Shown: positions 35,455-45,700 of the stretch, piece by piece | Layout of the letters: each line of letters begins with the position of its first letter | Position numbering within the stretch: the stretch's first letter is position 1 | Assembly (NCBI GenBank): GCA_032158295.1 | Contig: CM063251.1 | Coordinates: forward strand, 20,767,933 to 20,831,932 | From: Pycnopodia helianthoides | Lineage: Eukaryota; Echinodermata; Asteroidea; Forcipulatida; Asteriidae | Direction of reading: 5' to 3' | DNA length: 64,000 bases | Translations under genes and position numbers: made by a program | The notes under the pieces: model-generated | Seen by the model: only the letters and a program-made list of their open reading frames with translations | What the model was told of the DNA's origin: nothing | Database searches by the model: none

Positions 35455-35660
35455 ATGTTTTGAAGAAAATATTCCTAACCATTGTGTCTGAAAATAATCA
35501 TCCTCGAGTGAATACCAATTGGGTCAGGGATTCATTTCTCCTGTCAGCCATCAGACAGTATAACAACTCAATTCCGAACTTCTCGTTGTATGCCTTTTTA
35601 TCTTTTTATTTGTATTGCATTTGCTTTCTTCTTACTCCTGTTTATATTATATGATTGTTA
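35455..35660 (+). pseudogene. Possible LINE 3' end fragment
   Basis: The reading NWVRDSFLLSAIRQYNNSIP resembles the tail of LINE ORF2 proteins, where Phe-Leu/Ile-Pro-x-Ala-Ile-Arg-x-Tyr/Leu-Asn is common. It is probably part of the same decayed insertion as 34530-35045, with internal sequence lost. Confidence 0.5.
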
Positions 35661-36082
35661 CAATTTGTATTAGTTGTATTTATTTAAACAAAAAAATGCT
35701 TTTGTATTCTTTTTGACTGTGGGTAAACAGTTTTCATGCTTTCACGATGAATACATATGAGACGCGTCACACACACACAGACAGTGCATGCAGTAAATTT
35801 GTGATAGAGGGCGCTTCCCTAGAAACGTTCTTGGTGATCGGTGCATGCAATGGATGGCCGGTAGACGCCGTGGTTCGTCGACCGGCCTTTCTCGATGGAC
35901 CGAGCTACTAATAGCTAAAATGTAAACAACTTCTGTTTTGATAAGAACCATAGATTTTCCCGACTGCAAAATAAAATGAGTTTGCTCAAGCAATATCAGG
36001 GTAGGTTATTATCTTTTCCACTTCAATTTCTCACAAATATTGATCTTAATTGTGGGGTGGTCAACTCAAACACAAATTTTCC

Positions 36083-36165
36083 AGAGCGGGATTTGAACCT
36101 GCGACCTCCGGATAAACGTGCCGGTTTGTCCATGCCGGTGCTCTACCAACTGAGCTATCTAGCCC
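36083..36165 (-). mobile_element. tRNA-derived SINE head
   Basis: On the minus strand this reads GATAGCTCAGTTGGTAGAGC (A box) and later GGTCGCAGGTTCAAATCCCG (B box). The 5' GGGCTAG and the 3' CTCTGG do not pair as an acceptor stem, so it is a SINE head and not a functional tRNA gene. Confidence 0.85.
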
Positions 36166-36774
36166 TAATGTTGGATTTCTCTCCATTGTTGTCAATGTCT
36201 ACTCTTAATTAGTTTACCCAGTCTGATTGTTTTAAAGTTTTCACAGGATGTTAGATCTATTTAAATTAATTTTACTTTCTTGAACAATTTCCCTTCCCAT
36301 TTTCAATTCAATATTTTCTGCTTTCAATTCAAGCATCTTTGTGAAATTAGGCTAAAGTTATCTTAGGCTGTTCTTGAAGGATTACTTACTCCCACCTCTG
36401 GCCTCACAACAAATCCTTTGACAATACCGTCCGTATCTTTATCAACATTGCTATTTTGAGATTGTTTTTTTGTTTTCCTCAAAAAGGTACCTCAGCTTCG
36501 GCCCCCTCCCCCCATGCCCTGTCAAGTAATTATAAACTTCACACCTCCCCCACCCTCACCCCAACATAAATGTAGTCCACAGTTTAAGTTCAGTCCTCCA
36601 CATTTATTTCAAGGCTGTCATTTGTTAATGATTAATGATACTTCAGTTACCTTGGAATAGCAAAAACATAACACAGTTGGGAAAAATAAGAAGTAATATT
36701 TCACATACTGTTGTCCAAATTTTGATACTCTTTGTTTTTCTCCATGCCTCATCTGATGTTATCATCCTCCCATT

Positions 36775-39700
36775 ATGGTTTTACGACCTACCACAGACGC
36801 AGCTTCATGGTAAGTGTCTTACTAGCTCCATAGTTGTGGTTGTAATTAGGCCTCATTTTAATCTTTCTGTTTTTTACACTCTTTCCAGTGCACTAGCGAC
36901 ATAAGAAAGACGAATTAAAATGGAGCTAAATTCATTGGGTAGGCAGTAGGCACACACACCAATGTGGGGACTGTGAGACAGCGAAACAATGTTTTCCTTT
37001 GTTAAACTGGGTCCCCACAAGGGAATTCTGTAGAAAAGGGAATAATAGAACAACAAAAGCAGTTCCCAACAACTGAGTGTGCAAAAGAATGTGTGCACTC
37101 ACTTTCAAATTTAGTTTGAAAGTGTCTTCATTTTGCCTTAACTCATTTAATTTCATAACAAAATGAAACACAGCTAAAGACCGAATTGCTCATGAATTAC
37201 AATTGAAAACAGCAACAAGGAAAAAGGGAATTACACCAATGTTTTCAAGGACAGGGCTTGAATTTTACACTGGACCACAGGCCTGAGGCCAGTGGTTTAA
37301 GTGTCGGGCCAGTAAACTCGAGACCTGACAAGTCCGGCTGTCTTGTTTTTTTTTAATTGAATAAGACTACCTCACTGTGTAACAACAAAACAAACTATGT
37401 TCCAATGTTGACTTTGGGTCTGATTAATACAAAGGTACATGTAAATCTTCTCTTGTCTTAATGTTTGTTTAAATACAAAAAGTTCAGTGCATGCTACACT
37501 GTGTCAGCAAGGTTTTTTTTCATTTTGAATCTGGTCTTGTAAACAAAATTTTGGTCCAGTAAACATTTTTAGCTACAAGCCCTGCAGTCTTGTGGATTTT
37601 CTCCCAAATTCGAGCGTTGAAGGATTGTTACCATACAAGACATCTAGCTCCAAGGAGGTATTACTTGTGACTGGTTAACCCTCTCACTCCCCCTCCCACA
37701 CACACACACACACACAAGTGTGTAATGACCTCCAATCGTGGACCCTCCTTTGTTCAACTCTTTGTCCTGACAAACATGGACCCCATTGTTTTCCTTTGTG
37801 ATGGCAATCGTGGACCTATTGTCCCTTTTGTTGTAAGTCCTTGGCTTGAATGCCACTACAAACTCACACACACACGCACCATTTTCAAAACCTTGTAAGC
37901 AGAAATAGTGCTTAGCAAATTTGTCTGAGCTCAGCAAAAAATAAGCGGGAATCCAGGCCTGGTCAGGTTTGAGAGGGCAAGGCCATTTTCATTTTGCAAG
38001 GGATATTTCCATTGGAAAATCTTAAAGTCTATGGGACGTACTTTTGATGGGGCACCAAGGCCAAGACCAGGGGGCAACAGAGGCCATGGCCTCCATGGCC
38101 TCCATGCAATTCCAGGGAATCATTCACAAACAACCTAACATTTCATTTTGGCTGGTAACCTGCTTCTGCTAAGCAAGAATTTTCTTGCTTAGCTAATTTG
38201 CTGTGCTTAACAGATCTTTAGAACATCAGTCTCTGATCTCTCTTTCTCTCCGAACAGGTTAGCATCTGCTGCAGAGGAATGCCAGAAAACTAGTAATGTA
38301 GATTTGCAGCACTTAATAACCAGCTGTGGTAATAGTCAGCTACTCCTAGCCAAGGCAGTGGAGATGGATGCCAATTCAATCAGGAAGGTACACAATATAC
38401 AAGCACTCGATAAAATTAAAGCCTGGGGACTTGTATACCTTTTCCTGCTGTTACCGGTGTTCGGGCATTCCGCCCGAAAACCTATTGTTACTGTTCTGTT
38501 TTTTTTTTTTCCACTTTATCTGAGATCCTTCTCTCGCAATTTTCGCAAAAAGTATTTCTCCTAGAGACTTGAAACTTATCATGCACTTAGACCTTAGTGT
38601 ATAGACGAAACCGCAACTTTTTCGGGGCGATGACGTCATCGACGACGTCATAACATCCAAAATAAAAAATAATGAGAAAAACTGTAAATCGTCATATCTA
38701 GGGAACCATAAATGATAAATACATGATCTTTGCTTCATATGAAAGTTCAACATTTTGTTTACAACTCTTACTCAGAATGTGACCCCATGTGACCTTTACT
38801 TCCGGTCGAAAACGGACGTTTAAGGTTTTTTTGGCGGAAACGTTGTATCCTATGAACCAAATATGGTACACCTTTAATCATTGTATCATCTGAAGGCCCT
38901 TGAACAGTTCTACAAATCTTTCATTAGGTACGACCCCATGTGACCTTTACTTCCGCTCAAAACCGGAAGTTGAATTTTCTTACATAAAGAAAACTCGTCA
39001 TATCTCATGAACCATAAACGTTTTAGACTTAAAACTTCACAAATACTTAGACCTTTGTGTTTAAATATGTATGTGTGAAATTCGGTTTGATGATGTCATC
39101 GATGACGTCATAACAATAAATCACTGTTTAATATTTAGAAAAATCATAATTGGAGAATCACAAATGCTACATGTAAGATATTTGCACAATAAAAAATTTC
39201 TTGCCAGATTATGCAAATCACATACACAATGTGACACCATATGACCTTTGCTTCCGGTTGAAACCGGAAGTTCAAAATTCAGATTTCAAACGTTCATTTC
39301 TCATAAACCAAGAAGGGTATTGTCTTGAAACTTACTATGTATATAGATTGTAGTATGTATATGACACCCAAATTGTTTTGGTGCGTTGACGTCATCGATG
39401 ACGTCATAACAATTAATCAACGTTTAATATTAAAAACAATCATAATCGGAGAACCATAAATGCTACATGTAAGGTACTTGCACCATAAAAAAGCTCCGGC
39501 CGAATTGTACAAATCACATTCAAAGGGTGACTCCATACGACCTGAGATATATTTCTAAGTGAAATTGGCCATTAAAATATCAAAATCTCGATCCAATACC
39601 TTACGTGGCATGTGGCATACTACTCGCGACTGATTCCAGTGCAACGGAGTGGAAGCTAGCCTTATGTCAAGACGCTTGTTGCCTGACATTTAATTTCTAT

Positions 39701-42700
39701 GTTAAATGTTTCCCCATTTCATTCAAACACAATCTGACATCACTCACGAACACCTGTGTGTTTGTTGTTTACAAACACTGTCTGTCTAGTTATTAGTATT
39801 ATTGATTATTATGATTGGATTATTCCCACCAATTTGCAGCCCCAAGGCTGGATTGCATAGTGGTTGCAGTAAGTAAAAAGCTAAACTACAAAGTCGATAA
39901 ATATAAAAATGCTAGTACACAGTCGATACAAATATGAAAACTGAGGGAAAAAAGACCAAGAACCTGGACATTTATTGCAACACTTAAATGAACCGTATGT
40001 TTTTTAAATTTTTTTTACTCGCTTTATATTTTAACTAAAAATGCATAGCGCCAAACTGTTTTAACATCAATTTAAACAGCTGCTGGTGACCAAATTGTTA
40101 GATTCCCCCCTTTTTTTTAATGCAAGTTCACTCCAAACAAAGCTAAAAGCCACTCATGGTAAGGAGCTACAAGAACAAACCATTTAATATGAAAATAACT
40201 CAGGGGAGCTGAAGGTAGGTATTCCAGTCTAGATTGTAGGATGGAGGGAAACATGCACCAGGCCAAGGAGTTCCAAAGAGATGCAGTATATGGAAAAAGC
40301 TGTTGGAATGGCTCTTAGTTCTACATCTCAGCAAATTGCAATCAGTGTATGGGTGAGAAGAAGCAGGAAGCCTGGTTTTACGCTCAAACACCCTGATAGG
40401 AGGAACCAGGTCAGACACACTGGTGGCACGTTCACCATGAAAATATCCGAAAACAAAATAGAGGCTGGCTACAGACCTCTGGTGGAAAAAAATTTATTGC
40501 CTTTTTTCTATTTTATTTTCATCAACATTACTGTTACATTTGTTATTATTTATGTATGGTTTATTTAATTGTTTATTTATTATTAGTAGTAATATTATTA
40601 GTAGTAGTAATATTAATTTTTTGTTTATTAATTGGGGGGGGGGGTTTGAGTTGCAAAACACCAAGATACCAAGATGTTCCTTTTTCATGCAGAGCAGTTG
40701 GTTGCCTCCAGGTCTCCTCAAAAAAATACCTCTTTTGCACAGCCTTGAAATTGTACTTTTGAAGGAAAAACAGTTCCTTAGGATAACCAGGAATACTAGC
40801 TAGTTGTGATGAGTCTTTTGTTGACCCTTAATTAAATTTGTTTTAAACATTCTTGATAAAAGATTAGAATTTAGATATATAATATATTAGAGTCTTATAA
40901 TAGCGCACCTATCCACCAATGTGCTCAAGGCACTTCAACAAAGATAATCACTTTTTAAGACAGGTTTTGAAGTTTGTGAATTATGAGACCCATGTATGTA
41001 ACACCTTGTAAGGGTTTACATGGTTCTGTGGCACATTCAGCAGCCACTGCCAGAAACACAGAGGCAAACCTCTTCTCTTACAGATAAGTGTAACTGTTTT
41101 TTTTTGTGCATTGCACAATTAATGTATGGGATCTACAGCTTCATGTCTCATCCAAAGGATATAGCAACAATGATTAAGTGTCTTGTGTAAGGACACAAGC
41201 AGCAAGACTGGGACTTGAGCCCACACTCTACTGATAGGAAACACCAGGGCCCAATTTTATAGAGCTGCTAAGCACGAAAATATGCTTAGCATGAAATTTC
41301 TTCCTTGATAAAAACAGGATTACCAACCAAATTTCCATTTGTTGCATATTGCTTGTTACTGGTATTCAGCTGTTGTTTGCTTATCCTGAAAATCATGTGG
41401 AAATTTGGTTGGTAATCCTGTTTTTATCGAGGCAAAAATTTCATGCTAAGCAAATTTTTGTGCTAAGCAGCTCTATGAAATTGGGCCCTGAGCTTGATGA
41501 GTTTGGCTCGCTTGACTGCTCAGCAACCACGCCACAATGTCTCTGCATGATTTATTTGTTTTAAAAGCAATTTTTTTCTTCATGCAACAGTTACTCTTTT
41601 TAATCATAGGCAGCCCTCCATCAGCTAGAAGTCACTCTGAGGGATCATCTCGAAATACTCCAAGCCAAGAAGGCTCAGCTGGAGTCTGGGACCACACCTA
41701 GCAACAAGAGAAAACAACAAGAAGAGACGGGTAAAAATCCATTCAATGTTGTTATATTTACAACTCGTGTCCACCTGATGGCAAAAATATACTCCATCTT
41801 TTTTTTCTTTTTTTTACAAACTGTTTATATAGCGCCCTTAACCCAAAACAGGTTCCTGAAGCACTTTACAGAGGTTTTAAAAACACAAATACAGAGCAAT
41901 TGAAGAAATACAGACAAATTTAAGAAAGTAAACTGATTTAAGAAATACTTAAGAAAAAAACATAAAAGTACATTTACAATGATTGAAATTATTTTGTTGA
42001 ACATTCTAATGGAAGTGGAAGGATGATTTGGGCCACCATCAAAATATCAATTTGTAATTTCAAAATTTGTCAAAACTGGAAAACTCTACATTATTTTGAG
42101 ATAACAATGGATTTAAAGGAACATTACAGAATTGGTTTTTGCTAACAAAACAGTTGCTGGCAGTGTAAGTACTTTATGTAATCCACCATATACATAAACT
42201 GACAAACCTGTAGAAGTTTGAGATCGATCGGCCATCTGGGTCACAAGAAAATAGTGAAAAACCGCATGAAATCATATAGATTCAACAAATGAATAAAACG
42301 CTCACTGAGCGATAAACTCCATTCGGAAAATTAGTTTATTCATTTCTCATCAAATATGACATTTCAGACAGAAATATTTCAAGGGATGTTTTCTACTATC
42401 ATCATCATTAGACTGTGTAAGTTTTATGTAAATCTGTGATCAAAAAGTATATTTACAAGTTTTTTTTTACCAATTCTGTAATGTTCCTTTGAGCATTTAT
42501 TTCACTATAAGATTTATGTTCTGACTATTCTGATGAGGTTAAAAGCTGTTGCTTTATGACCCTGCCTTTCACCTCTGTGAGCCCTGGTTCGAATCCCACC
42601 ACAGACCGGAGCCTTGCATGTGGATTATGTTTTTCAATCCCTACTTGTTGGCATGGGTTTCCCCCAAATTGGGTTTTTCCTCCCACGTCTAAAACCGAAC

Positions 42701-45700
42701 ATTGTGTTATCATTCTCTTTTCACAAATATCAGGCTACACTTTTTAACCACTTTTATGCGGTTCCCTTGGTATCATTACCAGAAAGATATAAATAACTTC
42801 ATAATAATTTTTCTTTTAAATTGATTCTAGATACAATTGAATTTTGTTTTATTGTGAAGTTATAGAATCAATAAAAACAAATTAATATGAAGTTATTTAT
42901 GTCTTTCTGGTACTTTTTGTGGAGCAGGTCTGAGTAACAATGCAGATGCCCATTCCAAGATGCGTACGATAGCCATAGAGGACACTATCATCCGCAAGGG
43001 GTCAGTGACCTTTAATGAAGTAGCCGGTTTGTCGAAGGCCAAGCAGATATTACAGGAAGCTATTGTTATGCCTCTTCAATATCCACATTTATTTACTGGT
43101 GAGTAAAAAGCTATTTGAACCATCACACGTGACTGTACAGTGCTTGAATTTGGGGGGAACATCCACAAGAACGCAGGGCTTGTTGCTCAAAATGTTTACT
43201 GGACCAGAATTATTTTAACAAGACCAGAATTGAAATGAGAAAAGAATACAAACACTGTACACCATTTGAAGAAATTCAACAAATTACAGAAGATTTATCT
43301 CATTTATTCAACTCAAGTTGTCTTCAACACTCAACAGAAATGTAAGAATATATTTATCAGATATTTATTTTGTCAATCTGAACAAAAAGACCGCCGGACT
43401 TGTCCAGTCATGCGTTTACTATTTTTAAGAACTGCCTTATTTTGGCGTAGGGTCTCATAGTAATTCTTGAAAAAACCCAAAAGTTTGTTTGTTTTTTTTT
43501 CTCATTGTATACAGTCCACTCTGATCAACCTTCCCCCAACTGCAGCCTTATTAAGTATGTGGATGACAAAGTTATTAGTGGATGTCTAGTGGATGATTAC
43601 AGTAGTACTATTCAGGGCTTGAATTTGGGGTAAAATTCCACAAGACCGCAGGGCTTGTAGCTCAAGATTTTTACCGGACCAGAATTGATTTTACAAGACC
43701 AGAATCTACATGCAAAAGAACTTTCTACAAAGTTTAACATGTAAACTGTTTTTATTTGACTAAGTACTAAGGGAAGATTTATCTTATACTTATGGGTGAG
43801 TAAACTTTGATATTCAACAGAAGTGATAGATGTTTACCAGACTCAAAGACAACATTTGAGCATCACGCTTTGATAATTTTAGATAAATACACACAGAGGT
43901 ATTATTTATTCAATTTAACAAAAACACAAGACAGCCGGACTTGTCCGGTCTTGAGTTTACTGGCCCAAAGCTAAAATCACTGGCCTCGGGCCTGGGGTTC
44001 AGTGCAAAATTCGAGCCCTGCTATTTCAAAAGTATTAAGAATTGTTATTTGACTGGTTTGATTATAAATATTAAATATTTCTGACAATGATACCAAGGAT
44101 ACCAGGATGCCTCATAAGTAAACTTAATCACAGTAGCTCTCAAGTCTGAGGGAGCTTGTAAACAAGGGTGCTTGCTATGTGAACCAGAAACACATGGGTT
44201 AACCCCTATTGTTTCACGATAAGTGTTTTGTGTTCTTTTACGTGCACTACCAATCCTAGTACATGGGACCTACGGCTTAGTGCCCTATCGGAAGGACAAA
44301 GTAACGATGGCAAGTATCTTGCTCAAGGACCCAAGTGCCATGACCAAGACTCGAACCCACACTCTGCTGATTAGAAACACCAGAGCTCGAGTCCAGTGCG
44401 CTTAACCGCTCGGCCACAACACGCCAGTACGAGTCCAAATATTTCTGAAATGGAATCTTACCGAAGAAATGTCTAAACAGGGGATAATTAAATCTTACAA
44501 TGTAAACAGTGACATCACATGTTTACAAAAGAGCCACAGATCAGCAGTATCAGAGCCCGGGCTTTCAGGAACACCAGAGCTTGAGTCCGGTGGTCTTAGC
44601 CGCTCGGCCGCGATCGCCTCCACATAGAGATACATAATGTCATTGAATTCTGGAATCTAAGTAAATTCATTGTATTTTGCCGTTTTCAATAAACAGAATA
44701 GTCTTCTGATAGTCTTGCGTATTTTCTTCAGGTGCGAGGAAACCATGGAAACGCATCCTACTTTATGGCCCTCCTGGTACAGGCAAATCAAGACTTGCTC
44801 AAGCGGTATCTGCCCAGATCGACTCTACATTCTACTGTGTCTCAAGCTCAGATTTAGTCTCTAGCTGGGTCGGAGAAAGTGAAAAGTGAGAGTCTTAGAA
44901 CTTTCTCAAGACCTTAAAAAATAAGATGACAAGGATATTATCATAATATGAAAAACATTTGTGATGACCTAGACCAAAATCAGGTATTTCTTGGAAATAG
45001 AAAAATGGCATTTTTAAAATCAGCCATGTTGTGATGTGATGTCTTAAACATTCTACAGATTGAACAAATTTTACCGTTAATTACTTTTAATTAGGTGATT
45101 TTTTATAGCTCTTCTTCTCATTTATTTAATGAGCAGATAATCCCAATTTTTGAGCTTTGGCAGAAAGTGCCTTGGTTTTGAGCATAGAGCTTCACTAAGA
45201 CTATTATTTTTCATTTCTGTTATGTGTTTTTATCAAATTCATAAGCTAACCTAGACCCACACAAAATTCACTAGTTACAGAATGTTTTACCACATACAGG
45301 GGTCATTTCGAATAGTCAATGTAAAAAAAAAAAATTGTTTTCCTTCTCTTTTTTCGAAATTGTTTTGACCCACCTACCCTCCCAAATTTCATTTTTTTTA
45401 AATATTGAATGACTTAATAATATATCCTATTCACTGAAGAACAAAGTTATACCTCAAATGACGCAGATATTTTAGATCAAAGGTCTCCAACATCAGTAGT
45501 TTTCAATGGCTTTTCCTGGCTTAAACAAACAACGATGCGGGCCAGCTGTTTTGGGCTTTTTCTTCATTTTCGTTTGTCAACTTTTGTTTCTTTTATTTTA
45601 AATACAATTTGTATTTCGATTTCAATTTTTTTTTGGACCCACCCACCCACATTTTCGAAAAAAAATCAAAATGTTTAAACATTGACTATTCTGAATGGCC

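Noticed and set aside
36083..36165. A functional tRNA gene on the minus strand
   Set aside because: A and B boxes are present but the acceptor stem does not pair and the same head recurs in SINE copies, so it was called a SINE.
36919..36950. ATG at 36919 (MELNSLGRQ) as the start exon of the VPS4-like gene
   Set aside because: Using the GT after TTGG gives the wrong phase for the exon at 38258 and runs into a stop; the ATG at 36775 gives the right phase.
44395..44425. A functional tRNA-Leu or tRNA-Ser gene on the minus strand
   Set aside because: Several degenerate copies with a shared non-tRNA tail lie nearby and no intact acceptor stem is visible.
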